From the NCBI GenBank assembly GCA_903906315.1, contig CAIVJW010000123.1, positions 1-64,000 of the forward strand: a stretch of DNA of 64,000 bases, written 5' to 3'. The notes under the pieces are model-generated. The model saw nothing but the letters and a program-made list of their open reading frames with translations. It ran no database searches and was not told the DNA's origin. Each line of letters begins with the position of its first letter. Within the stretch, counting starts at the first letter, position 1. The translations under genes and the position numbers were made by a program. Source of the stretch: an uncultured delta proteobacterium (lineage in GTDB: Bacteria; Myxococcota_A; Polyangia; Polyangiales; Polyangiaceae). Of the stretch, positions 1-8,273 are shown one piece after another.

Positions 1-301
1 CCGCGCCGCCCGCGCCGCCCTGCGCGGCCGTCGCACCGCCCGCGCCGCCGATCGACGACGAGCCGCCGCCGCCCGAAGCCGTCGTGCCGCCCGCGCCGTC
101 GCACGAGCCGCACGCGCCGAAGCCGCTGCCGCTCACGTTGCACGTCTGCACGCTCTCGGCCCCGCCGGGGCAAGCGCACCCGACGGTCGACCCGGGCACG
201 CAGACGCGCTCGGCGGGCTGCGCCTCGTCACCTCCACACCCACCCAGCGCGACGCAGAGCGCCCCGATCGCCACCCCGCCCCAAAGCAGCCTCCGCGCCA
301 T
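1..301 (-). CDS. Cys-rich lipoprotein, partial (continues off the left edge)
   Basis: An open frame starts with ATG at 301 and runs leftward without a stop to base 2, so only the first 100 residues are visible. The N-terminus is a lipoprotein signal: two Arg, a hydrophobic stretch and a lipobox LGGC. Then come cysteines in CVPGSTVGCACPGG and GFGACGSC, and a Gly/Ala/Ser/Thr-rich low-complexity tail of GGAGG-type repeats. This layout (lipobox, short Cys-rich motif, Gly-rich linker) is common in myxobacterial secreted or outer-membrane lipoproteins of unknown function. The GC-rich linker at the edge continues into unseen sequence. No catalytic function can be assigned. Confidence 0.72.
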   Translation of the reverse strand, partial: MARRLLWGGVAIGALCVALGGCGGDEAQPAERVCVPGSTVGCACPGGAESVQTCNVSGSGFGACGSCDGAGGTTASGGGGSSSIGGAGGATAAQGGAGGA

Positions 302-463
302 GAACGGACGCTAGGAACCCGCCGCTCGCCCGTCAAGCAACGCGCGGTGATCGGGCCGCATCGGCGCGCGGCCCGCGGGCGTCGGGCCGCAGCGCAGGAC
401 GCGCCGTCACCGTTCGCTGCTAGCCTGCGTCCGTGCGCGGCGGGAGCGTGCCCGAGGGACCCG

Positions 464-1531
464 ATGGCGGGCGTTGACCGGCGCGCGCGCGCCGCGGCCG
501 CGATCGCGATCGCCGCAGCGATGGGGTCGACGAGGCTCGCGTCGGCCGACGAGCCTCCGCGCGCCGCCGGCGGGGTCGAAGCGCCGCTCGCGCAGGGCGC
601 TCCGCGCGCCCGCGATCTCTTCGGCGCGGCCGAGCGCGCCGCCGACGAGCGCCGCTACGCCGAGGCGGTCGCGGGCTACGAGGCCGCGATCGCGGCCGAT
701 CCGCGCGCTTCGTTCGCGGGCCACGCGCGCGCGCACCTCGCCGACCTCCGCGCGCACGCCGAGGGCGGGTTTGGCCCGCTCGCGCGGCTCGACGCGGTCC
801 GCCGCGACCCGGCGAAGCGCGTCGATCGCGCCGAAATCGAGGCGCTCGAGCGCGACCTCGTCGACTTCCCGCCGGGGCGAGTGCGCTCCGAGGCGCGCTT
901 CCTCGTCGCGGAGGCCTTCTGGCACGCGATCGGCGAGCCGCGCCGCGCCGCCGCCCCGCTGCGCGGCGTGCTCGACGACCCCGAGGCCGACCGGCTCACG
1001 AGGTCACTCGCGCTGGCCCAGCTCGTGGCGCTGGACCGATCGCTGGGCGACCCGCGCGCGGCCATCGAGGACGCGCGTAGGCACGCCGATCTCGCGCCGA
1101 AGCTCGGGGACGACCTCGAGCGGGCGGAGCGGCGGGCGTGGTCGCGCGTCCTCGCGATCGGCCTCGCGGTCGCGATCGGCGTGGTCGGGGCCGCGTCGTT
1201 CGCGTGGGCCGCGGTGCGCGCGCGCGACCCGCGGCGGATCGCGAAGGCGGTCGTCCGCCCGCTCGCCGTCGCGCTCGCGCTCGGGATCGGCGCCGCGGTC
1301 GCGCTCCTCGTCGACAGGCGCGGCGGCGTGGATCCGCGGCCGCTCCTGCTCCTCGGCCCTGCCCTGCTGGCCGTCGACGTCGTGGCCCGCGCGTGGCGGA
1401 TCGCCTGGCGCGACGATCGCGCGCTCGCCCGCGCGGTGCGCGCGACGAGCTGCGCCCTCGGCCTCGCGGCGCTCCTGTTCCTGATCCTCGACCGCGCCGC
1501 CGCCTCCGCGCTCGACGCGCTCGGGCTGTGA
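464..1531 (+). CDS. Membrane protein with TPR-like periplasmic region
   Basis: I chose the ATG at 464 because GAGGGA lies just upstream and the protein then begins with an Arg-containing signal sequence ending in ASA|DEPP. The 355-residue product has an Ala/Arg/Glu-rich helical region (about residues 50-240). Its segment AERAADERRYAEAVAGYEAAIAAD resembles one tetratricopeptide repeat. At least three hydrophobic segments follow (about 245-270, 285-305 and 330-350). Inferred: exported or inner-membrane protein with a solvent-exposed TPR-like domain, possibly a scaffold. A TAGCCT hexamer at 422-427 may be its -10 element. It converges with the VWA-like lipoprotein gene. No enzyme motif was seen. 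Confidence 0.72.
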   Translation: MAGVDRRARAAAAIAIAAAMGSTRLASADEPPRAAGGVEAPLAQGAPRARDLFGAAERAADERRYAEAVAGYEAAIAADPRASFAGHARAHLADLRAHAEGGFGPLARLDAVRRDPAKRVDRAEIEALERDLVDFPPGRVRSEARFLVAEAFWHAIGEPRRAAAPLRGVLDDPEADRLTRSLALAQLVALDRSLGDPRAAIEDARRHADLAPKLGDDLERAERRAWSRVLAIGLAVAIGVVGAASFAWAAVRARDPRRIAKAVVRPLAVALALGIGAAVALLVDRRGGVDPRPLLLLGPALLAVDVVARAWRIAWRDDRALARAVRATSCALGLAALLFLILDRAAASALDALGL

Positions 1532-1770
1532 AGCTCGCCCGATCCAGCCCGCTCGCGCGCGACGGCCTGGCTGCGGAGAAGATCCCCCGCGCGACGAGGT
1601 TCAGGCCGCCTTCCGCGCGAAGGCGCGCCGCGCGGCGGGAGCTCCGTCAGGCCGCGAACGCCGCATGAGGCCGTGAACGCATACGGGAGTTGCGTGATGG
1701 GGGGAAGTACGTCCGGGGCGGTGTGGTTGCCAGACAGGCACGGTACGGCGAGGGCGCGCGGGGCCGCCGA

Positions 1771-3258
1771 TCACTCCTGCAGCGCGCCGAGCAGCGTGGT
1801 CAGCACCTCGGCCTGCGCGGCGAGGGCGGCGTCGTGGTCCGTTCGGGCCATCGCGGAGAGCGACCGAGCTTGCCAGTCGACGAGCGGGCGCAGGCCTCCG
1901 AGCGCGTCGACCGTGCTGCCCGCGAAGGCGCGGTCGAGGCGCCGCACCATGGCGAGCGCCGACGCATAGGCGATCACGTCGCCGTGGCGCGCCGAGGCGA
2001 TCGCCTCGAGGTCGCTCGAGTACCGCGCGGTGATCCGCGCGCTCGCCGACAGCGGCCGCCCCGTCGCCGCGTCGCGGTACGTCGCGGTCACCGACACGTC
2101 GAGCGGCTCGCCCGGCACCCACTGCGGCACCGCGATCCGCGCCACCTCGGTGCGCGCCTCGCCCGCCGCGAAGTCGCCGAGCAGCACCCGGTCGGCCTCG
2201 AGCGAGAGCGCGGCGGTCCCGCCGGAGACCTCGATCACGCGCGCCGGCGCCGGCGTCGACGCGATCATGAGCGTCACGTCGCGCAGCACGACGTCGCCCG
2301 GCGCCGGCACGGCCGCCGCGACCGCGTCCTCGCGATCGGCGAACGTCCCGCCGGCGCGGACGTCGTCGCCGAACGGCGCGAGCGCCTCGCGGGTGACGGC
2401 GTCGGCCGACGCGACGGCCGTCACCCGCGTCCGGGCGGCTCCGAGCGCGCGCACCTCGGCCTCGACGCGCGCCTCGGCGCCGATCGATCCTCCGCCGTCC
2501 GTCAGCACGATCACGAGCCGCTCGGCGGGCGGGCCCTTCGCGTCCTCGCCCTCGATCGCCCGCGGTCCGCCGACGAGGCGGCGCGCGATCGCCAGCGCGG
2601 CGGGCAGGTCGCGCGCGCCCGCGGGCTGGGTCGTCACGCGCGCGGCCGCGGCCTCGAGCAGCGTGCGGTGCGAACCGGGCAGCGGCGGCACGACCACGCC
2701 CGCCGGCGCCGAGTCGACGACGGCCGCGCGATCGCGCCCGCCGAGGCCCCCGATCGCGTCCGTCGCGAGCGCGGCTGCGTTCGCCCCGTGTCCGTCGATC
2801 ACGATCACGATCCGCAGCGGCGCGCGCACCGACGCGGCGACCCCCGGGAACGCGCCCGCGGGCGCGATCGCGTCGAGCCGCACGAGGATCTCCCCGCCCC
2901 ACGCGGGCACGAGCGCGTCGCTCGCGCGCAGCACGATGCCGAGCCCGCGCCCCTCGATCGGCACGGGCGTCGACCTGCGGCGCCACACGCCGTCGGCGGG
3001 GATGAGAAAGCCCGTCGGGGCGCGCCACGGCTCGAACGCGCTCCTTCGCACGACGGGGCGGGGGACGTCGGCGCGGTCGAGGAACTCGACGCCGTTCGCG
3101 GTGATCACGCTCGCGCCGCGCTTGCCCTCGGTGAACGCGACCTGCCCGTCGCGCGTGAGGGAGGCCGAGCAGCCCGCGAGCGCGATCGCGGCGAGGCCGG
3201 CGGCGGCCCGATGGCGTCGCGCGGGCGGAGCTCGATCGGACCATCGGGGGGGGCGCAT
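1771..3258 (-). CDS. VWA-like lipoprotein (YfbK-type) with altered MIDAS motif
   Basis: The 495-residue protein starts at the ATG giving a classical lipoprotein signal, with lipobox LAGC and Cys30. The middle half looks like a von Willebrand factor A fold: the strand RIVIVIDG near residue 155, RLVIVLTDGG about 100 residues later, and helices between them. The usual DxSxS metal motif reads DGHGA, so the metal site is probably lost or unusual. A beta-rich C-terminal region follows, as in YfbK-type VWA lipoproteins. Inferred: envelope-anchored binding protein rather than enzyme. In-frame ATGs further upstream (3282, 3303) lack a good ribosome site and would bury the signal peptide. Divergent from the thiolase gene. 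Confidence 0.78.
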   Translation of the reverse strand: MRPPRWSDRAPPARRHRAAAGLAAIALAGCSASLTRDGQVAFTEGKRGASVITANGVEFLDRADVPRPVVRRSAFEPWRAPTGFLIPADGVWRRRSTPVPIEGRGLGIVLRASDALVPAWGGEILVRLDAIAPAGAFPGVAASVRAPLRIVIVIDGHGANAAALATDAIGGLGGRDRAAVVDSAPAGVVVPPLPGSHRTLLEAAAARVTTQPAGARDLPAALAIARRLVGGPRAIEGEDAKGPPAERLVIVLTDGGGSIGAEARVEAEVRALGAARTRVTAVASADAVTREALAPFGDDVRAGGTFADREDAVAAAVPAPGDVVLRDVTLMIASTPAPARVIEVSGGTAALSLEADRVLLGDFAAGEARTEVARIAVPQWVPGEPLDVSVTATYRDAATGRPLSASARITARYSSDLEAIASARHGDVIAYASALAMVRRLDRAFAGSTVDALGGLRPLVDWQARSLSAMARTDHDAALAAQAEVLTTLLGALQE

Positions 3259-3368
3259 GGTGGTGATCCAAGCATCGCGCATGCGGGGCCCGGGCGCAGC
3301 CACGCCGGCCGATCGAGCAGGAAGCCGGCGCGGCCCGCCGGCGCGTCGCGTCCGGTGCGGGCGTGCGC

Positions 3369-3397
3369 TTGCCGTGCGAGGCGCCCCGGATTACTCG
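3369..3397 (+). promoter_or_regulatory. Candidate sigma70-type promoter of the thiolase gene
   Basis: TTGCCG (3369-3374), 17 bp, then TACTCG (3392-3397). Transcription would start near 3404, with GGAGG at 3415-3419 and ATG at 3425. Found by eye; not tested. Confidence 0.4.
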
Positions 3398-3424
3398 ACC
3401 GCGACCCATCGCCCGGAGGCCGAC

Positions 3425-4609
3425 ATGACCCTTCCCGCTCCCGTGTACATCGTCGCCGCGACCCGCACGCCGATTGGCGCGTTCCTCGGCGCGCTCGCCC
3501 CGCTCGCGGCCCCGCGGCTCGGCGCCGTCGCCATCCGCGCCGCCCTCGATCGCGCGAAGGTGCCCGTCGACGCCGTCGGCGAGGTGTTCATGGGCAACGT
3601 GCTCCAGGCGGCGGTCGGCCAGGCGCCCGCGCGCCAGGCGGCGATCTACGCCGGCCTCCCGCACGCCGTCCCCGCGACGACGGTGAACAAGGTCTGCGGA
3701 TCGGGCCTGCAGGCCGTGATCCTCGGCGCCAAGAGCATCCTCCTCGGCGACGCCGACCTCGTGGTCGCGGGCGGCATGGAGTCGATGTCAAACGTGCCCT
3801 ATTACCTGCCCGGCGCGCGCGGGGGCTACCGCATGGGCAATGGCTCGCTCGTCGACGGCATGATCCACGACGGGCTCTGGGACCCGTACGGCAACTTCCA
3901 CATGGGCATCGCCGGCGAGGCCTGCGCGCGCGAGCTCAAGTTCAGCCGCGAGGAACAGGACGCCTTCGCCGTCGAGAGCTTCCGTCGCGCGCTCGCCGCC
4001 CAGAAGGCCGGCCAGTTCGACGCCGAGATCGCGCCCGTGCCCGTGCCGCAGAAGAAGGGAGATCCGCTGATCGTCTCGCTCGACGAGGGCCCGCCGGCCG
4101 GCCGGCCGGAGAAGTTCGCCTCGCTCAAGCCCGCCTTCCAGAAGGACGGCACGATCACGGCCGCGAACGCCTCGTCGATCAACGACGGCGCGAGCGCGAT
4201 CGTGCTGGCGAGCGAGAAGGCGGTCAAGGAGCACGGCCTCGAGCCGCTCGCGCGCATCACCGCCTACGGCGGCGTCGCGCAGGAGCCGCTCTGGTTCACG
4301 ACGGCCCCGGCCGCCGCGATCAAGAAGACGGTGGCCACGATCGGCCTCACGCCGGGCGACATCGACCTCTACGAGATCAACGAGGCCTTCGCCGTCGTCA
4401 CGATGGCCACGAGCCGGCTCTGCGAGCTCGACCCGTCGACGGTGAACGTCCGCGGCGGCGCGGTCTCGCTCGGTCACCCGATCGGCGCGAGCGGCGCGCG
4501 CGTGCTCACGACGCTGCTCTTCGCGATGAAGGATCAGGGCAAGAAGCGCGGCCTCGCCACGCTCTGCATCGGCGGCGGGGAGGCCCTCGCCCTGGTGGTC
4601 GAGCGCTGA
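3425..4609 (+). CDS. Acetyl-CoA C-acyltransferase (thiolase)
   Basis: A 394-residue thiolase, the normal family length. All catalytic elements are present: the nucleophilic Cys91 in NKVCGSG, the NEAFA motif, His351 in SLGHPIGASGAR and the second Cys381 in CIGGGEA. These enzymes condense two acyl-CoA molecules or cleave 3-ketoacyl-CoA in the cytosol. Sequence alone does not separate a biosynthetic acetoacetyl-CoA thiolase (AtoB/PhaA) from a degradative one (FadA), and no beta-oxidation or PHB genes lie nearby. GGAGG at 3415-3419 sets the start. The following MBL-fold gene begins 38 bp after the stop and may be cotranscribed. Confidence 0.95.
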   Translation: MTLPAPVYIVAATRTPIGAFLGALAPLAAPRLGAVAIRAALDRAKVPVDAVGEVFMGNVLQAAVGQAPARQAAIYAGLPHAVPATTVNKVCGSGLQAVILGAKSILLGDADLVVAGGMESMSNVPYYLPGARGGYRMGNGSLVDGMIHDGLWDPYGNFHMGIAGEACARELKFSREEQDAFAVESFRRALAAQKAGQFDAEIAPVPVPQKKGDPLIVSLDEGPPAGRPEKFASLKPAFQKDGTITAANASSINDGASAIVLASEKAVKEHGLEPLARITAYGGVAQEPLWFTTAPAAAIKKTVATIGLTPGDIDLYEINEAFAVVTMATSRLCELDPSTVNVRGGAVSLGHPIGASGARVLTTLLFAMKDQGKKRGLATLCIGGGEALALVVER

Positions 4610-4647
4610 TCTGGCGCGGGGGCGCCCGCTCGGCCACCCTCCAGCCC

Positions 4648-5490
4648 GTGCGCCCCCGCCTCATCGCCCGCGGCGTCGAGCTCTTCGCCGCGCGCACGCC
4701 CACGCTCCCTCCCGCCACGCACACGAACAGCTACGCCCTCGGGGATCGCGAGGTCGTGCTGGTCGAGCCGGCGACCCCCTACGAGGACGAGCTCGTCGCG
4801 TGGATCGCCTGGGCGCGCGGGCTCGAGGCGGCGGGGCGCACGCTCGTCGCGATCTTCGTCACGCACCACCACCCCGACCACATCGGCGGCGTCGACACGA
4901 TCGCGCGCGAGCTCGGGCTGCCCGTGTGGGCGCACGCGGAGACGGCCGCGCGCCTGCCCGACACGCCCGTCGATCGCCACCTCTCGGACGGCGAGGAGAT
5001 CGTCCTCGCGGGCCCCGATCCCACGCGCCTCGACGTGCTCCACACGCCCGGCCACGCCCCCGGACACCTCTGCCTCCACGATCGCGATCGCGGCGTGCTC
5101 GTCGTCGGCGACATGGTCGCCAGCGTCGGCACCATCCTCATCGACCCCGACGAGGGCGACATGGCCGCGTACCTGCGCCAGCTCGATCGGCTCGCCTCGC
5201 TCGGCGCGCGCCTCGCGCTGCCCGCGCACGGCGATCCCATCGACGCCCCGGATCCGCTCTTCCGCCACTACGTGCGGCACCGCCTTGCGCGCGAGGCCCG
5301 CGTGCTCGACGCCGTCCGCGCCGTGGGCGTCGACGGCGCCGCCCCGATCGCCTTCGTCCCCGCGGCGTACGCCGACACCCCCGCCGTGCTCTGGCCGCTG
5401 GCCGCGCGCAGCCTCGAGGCGCACCTCCACAAGCTCGAGCGCGACGGTCGGGTCGAGCGCGGCGCTTCGGGCGCCTGGCGCGCGGTCTGA
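4648..5490 (+). CDS. Metallo-beta-lactamase-fold hydrolase (LACTB2-like)
   Basis: GTG-started, 280 residues. The zinc motif is intact as H73-x-H75-x-D77-H78 in THHHPDHIGG. Further ligands follow in TPGHAPGH, in GDMV (the bridging Asp) and in PAHGDPI. The last 60 residues (KLERDGRVERG) look like the winged-helix tail of the LACTB2 / RNase-Z-like subgroup. Members are endoribonucleases or thioester/ester hydrolases, so the substrate is open. It closely follows the thiolase gene, which makes acyl-CoA or thioester hydrolysis a possible but unproven role. Its TGA stop abuts the TAG stop of the opposite-strand gene with no base between. Confidence 0.88.
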   Translation: MRPRLIARGVELFAARTPTLPPATHTNSYALGDREVVLVEPATPYEDELVAWIAWARGLEAAGRTLVAIFVTHHHPDHIGGVDTIARELGLPVWAHAETAARLPDTPVDRHLSDGEEIVLAGPDPTRLDVLHTPGHAPGHLCLHDRDRGVLVVGDMVASVGTILIDPDEGDMAAYLRQLDRLASLGARLALPAHGDPIDAPDPLFRHYVRHRLAREARVLDAVRAVGVDGAAPIAFVPAAYADTPAVLWPLAARSLEAHLHKLERDGRVERGASGAWRAV

Positions 5491-6006
5491 CTAGGTCCCG
5501 AACCGGCGAGTCGGGCGGACCCGCACCACCGCCGACTCGCCGTAGGGCGCGCCGGGGGCCGGCGTCGAGTCGTCGCGATCGGGCTCGAACACGCCGAGCC
5601 GCTCGAGCTCGGCGCGATCGGGGAGCGCCAGCGTCGCGATCGCGTCGGCCTCCGGCACGGGCGTCGCGCGATCCGGGCCGGCCTTGCGCCGTCGGACGGC
5701 CTCGCCGACCACCAGATCGACCAGCGCGGCGAGCTGCCCCTGCACGGCGTCGTCGTCGTGGAACGCCATCACGATCGCGCCTCCCACGTGGGCGATCCCC
5801 TCGACCCGGGCCGTCTCGGCCGCGTAGATGAGCGCGGGCACCAGCACGACGTGCGGCCTCGCCGCGGCCGACGCCGTGGCCGCGCTCGAGCGGTCGACCT
5901 CGATGCCTCGCGCGCCTGCGGCCCGGATCGCCGCGTGGCACTGCGTCGCCAGGCTCGCCGGTACGCTCAGCAGCAGGACGATCGGAACGGAGCTGGTTTG
6001 CAGCAT
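5491..6006 (-). CDS. Pseudo-receiver-like hypothetical protein
   Basis: A 171-residue protein from the ATG at 6006. The first 110 residues follow the alternating strand/helix order of a response-regulator receiver (VPIVLLLSV, then CHAAIRAAGARG, IEVDRSS, PHVVLVPALIY, GAIVMAFHDDDA). The position after strand 3 where the phosphoacceptor Asp should be is hydrophobic, and the acidic pocket is absent. The C-terminal 60 residues are polar without a recognisable DNA-binding domain. Inferred: a non-phosphorylated receiver-like module or unrelated Rossmann-like fold. No histidine kinase is adjacent. Function unknown. Confidence 0.62.
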   Translation of the reverse strand: MLQTSSVPIVLLLSVPASLATQCHAAIRAAGARGIEVDRSSAATASAAARPHVVLVPALIYAAETARVEGIAHVGGAIVMAFHDDDAVQGQLAALVDLVVGEAVRRRKAGPDRATPVPEADAIATLALPDRAELERLGVFEPDRDDSTPAPGAPYGESAVVRVRPTRRFGT

Positions 6007-6223
6007 GATCGGTGGCCAGGGCGGTCGGCGAGGTCCGGCCCAGCTCGACGGTAGAGCGTCGGCGCCTGCCAATCCAGGGCATCGTCGCGCGAGGGACGCA
6101 ATTCGCGCCGCAGGGTGACGGTGGCCTGGTCCCTTGGGGGCACATGTGCGATGGCGGAATCGAACGGCTCGCCAGGTCGCCGCGCGGCCTTCGCACCCGC
6201 TCCGCTCAACGAAGGAATCCCGA

Positions 6224-6832
6224 ATGAAGCTCTACTACTCGCCCGGCGCTTGTTCGCTCGCCGTCCATATCGCCCTGCGTGAGGCCGGCCTCGCGTTCGA
6301 CCTGGAGAAGGTCAACCTCGGCACCAAGCTGACCGCCAGCGGCGCCGATCTTCGCGCCATCAACCCCAAGGGGCAGGTGCCGACGTTCGTGCTCGACGAC
6401 GGCGAGGTGCTCACCGAGGCGCAGGTGATCGTGCAGGTCGTCGCCGACCTCGCGCCGGGCGCGGGCCTCGCGCCGGCTTCGGGCACGCGCGATCGCGTCC
6501 GCCTGCAGGAGTGGCTCTCGACGATCGCGACCGAGATCCACAAGGGCTTCGGCCCGCTCTGGAGCCGCACGCTCGACGACGCGGTGAAGGCGGTCTTCAA
6601 GGACCAGCTCTGGGCGAAGCTCGGCACGCTCGCGAAGGGCCTCGAGGGCAAGGACTTCGCGTTCGGCGACCACTTCACGGTCGTCGATGCGTACCTGTTC
6701 GCGGTGCTCCGCTGGGCGGCGTACTTCGGCGGCCTCGGCGACCTGCCGGTCCTCGACGCCTACGTCGCGCGCATCGCGGCGCGGCCCGCGGTCGTCCTGG
6801 CCATGGAGGCCGAGGGCATCCTCAAGAAGTGA
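6224..6832 (+). CDS. Beta-class glutathione S-transferase
   Basis: 202 residues, close to E. coli GstA in length and landmarks. The N-terminal thioredoxin-like domain begins MKLYYSPGACSL with Cys10 and Ser11. The cis-Pro loop is QVPTF, and His106 in EIHKGF falls exactly where the beta-class catalytic His lies. An all-helical C-terminal domain follows (about 88-202). It conjugates or reduces electrophiles with glutathione in the cytosol. GAAGGAA at 6211-6217 with a 6-base spacer supports the ATG at 6224. Transcribed alone, divergent from the pseudo-receiver gene. Confidence 0.93.
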   Translation: MKLYYSPGACSLAVHIALREAGLAFDLEKVNLGTKLTASGADLRAINPKGQVPTFVLDDGEVLTEAQVIVQVVADLAPGAGLAPASGTRDRVRLQEWLSTIATEIHKGFGPLWSRTLDDAVKAVFKDQLWAKLGTLAKGLEGKDFAFGDHFTVVDAYLFAVLRWAAYFGGLGDLPVLDAYVARIAARPAVVLAMEAEGILKK

Positions 6833-6854
6833 GCGCGGGCGGCACGCCGCGGAC

Positions 6855-8072
6855 TCACCGAACGGGCGCGACGGCCCGCAGGTAGCTCTCGACGTAGCCG
6901 CGCGCCATGCGCGCCCGGTCGAAGTGCCGCGCGCGATCGCGCCCGAGGGCGATGCGGCGCGCGCGCTCGTCGGGATCGCGGCACAGGCGCGCGAGCGTCG
7001 AGCCCGCGGTCTCGGCGTCGTCCGGATCCACGATGACGCCCGCGTCGCCCGCGATCTCGTCGGTCGCGCTGCCGCGGCCGACGACGACGGGGCAGCCCGA
7101 CGCCATCGCCTCGACGACCGTGAGGCCGAAGCCCTCGAGGCGTGACAGGAAGGCGTGCGCCACGGCTCCGCGGTAGAGCGCGGGCAGGTCGGCGTCGGCG
7201 ACGAAGCCGAGGCGCCTCAGGTTCGGCCGGATGCCGGCCTCGCGCGCCTCGCGCTCGATGCGCACGGCCTCGTAGGGCTCGAGGCGGCCGGCCCACACGA
7301 GGTCGAGGTCGACCTCGCGGCGGGCGCGGTGCACCGCGGAGAACAGGCCCGTGAGGTTCTTGCGCCAGTCGCACGCGCCCACGTAGACGACGTAGGGGCG
7401 GCGCCCCACGCCGAGGCGCGCGCGCCGGGCCTCGTCGTCGCCGGCGGGCGGGTCGGCGAAGCGGGAGAGATCGACGCCGTTGTGCACGACGTCGATGCGC
7501 GCGGGATCGACGTGCAGGAGGTCGATGAGGTCGCGCCTGGAGCGATCGCTGATCGCGACGACGCGCGCGGCCCGGCGGTAGCGGCGGAGATCCTTGCCGA
7601 GGCGCTTCGCGTACTCCGCGCGCCAGGTCAGCGCGAGCAGGGCGTCGGGGTCGCCGCCGAGGTACCTGCGCGGGTACACGAGCGGGATGATGTCGTGGCA
7701 CGTCGCGATCCGCGGCACGCGCAGCACGAGCGGCGACCCGGCCTCCTGGGTCATGTGCACGACCCCGGCGCCCGCGCTCCGGGCCGCGGCGCCGAGCAGG
7801 AGGCGACGGCGCGCGAGCGCGGCGTGGTAGTCGACGCTGCCGCGCTCGGCGATCGCCTCGTCGGCGGCCGCCGCGAGGTCCTCGCGGATCTCGAAGCGCG
7901 CGGGCAGGCGCAGGTGCGTCACCGTCGCGACGCGGAGGCGGCCCTCCCACTCGGCGCGCGTCTGCTCGAGGCCGTGCAGCAGATCGTAAGCGAAGCGGCC
8001 CATGCCGTAGAAGCCCGTCACCGTGCGGAGCAGCGTGGCGTCGACGAGGACGACGGGGCGAGGCGAGGGCAT
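6855..8072 (-). CDS. GT4-family glycosyltransferase
   Basis: 405 residues, GT-B fold. The N-terminal half carries the acceptor-side motif TCHDIIPLVYP and VVAISDRSRRDL. The C-terminal half has YVVYVGACDWRKN and the GT4 donor-binding E-x7-E motif in LEGFGLTVVEA, followed by SGCPVV and a DPDD helix. Such retaining enzymes transfer sugars from nucleotide donors during polysaccharide or O-antigen synthesis at the cytoplasmic face of the membrane. It is transcribed away from the other glycosyltransferases. A plausible promoter lies at 8110-8137. Donor and acceptor cannot be told from sequence. Confidence 0.92.
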   Translation of the reverse strand: MPSPRPVVLVDATLLRTVTGFYGMGRFAYDLLHGLEQTRAEWEGRLRVATVTHLRLPARFEIREDLAAAADEAIAERGSVDYHAALARRRLLLGAAARSAGAGVVHMTQEAGSPLVLRVPRIATCHDIIPLVYPRRYLGGDPDALLALTWRAEYAKRLGKDLRRYRRAARVVAISDRSRRDLIDLLHVDPARIDVVHNGVDLSRFADPPAGDDEARRARLGVGRRPYVVYVGACDWRKNLTGLFSAVHRARREVDLDLVWAGRLEPYEAVRIEREAREAGIRPNLRRLGFVADADLPALYRGAVAHAFLSRLEGFGLTVVEAMASGCPVVVGRGSATDEIAGDAGVIVDPDDAETAGSTLARLCRDPDERARRIALGRDRARHFDRARMARGYVESYLRAVAPVR

Positions 8073-8109
8073 GTTCGGGCGCGCGCGGGTGGGTCGGAGC
8101 GCGCGGCGG

Positions 8110-8137
8110 ACGTTACCCCGCCGGCCGCGTCCGTCAA
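8110..8137 (-). promoter_or_regulatory. Candidate sigma70-type promoter of the 6855-8072 glycosyltransferase
   Basis: On the minus strand TTGACG (8137-8132), 16 bp, TAACGT (8115-8110). The predicted start near 8103 gives a leader of about 30 nt before the ATG at 8072. Confidence 0.45.
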
Positions 8138-8273
8138 CCGCGGCGCGCGCGCGCGGCCACGACCCACTCCCTCACGCCGTACGGAGCGAGTATGAAGCAC
8201 GCCCCTCGCTCTCCTCCCCCGCTCCTGCACGGAGAGCGGGCCGCGGGGCGAGGTCCGCGCACGAGGATCCTTC

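Noticed and set aside
84-336. Open frames on both strands overlapping the left-edge lipoprotein
   Set aside because: Pro/Ala or Arg-rich translations without features; the lipoprotein frame has signal peptide, lipobox and paired cysteines.
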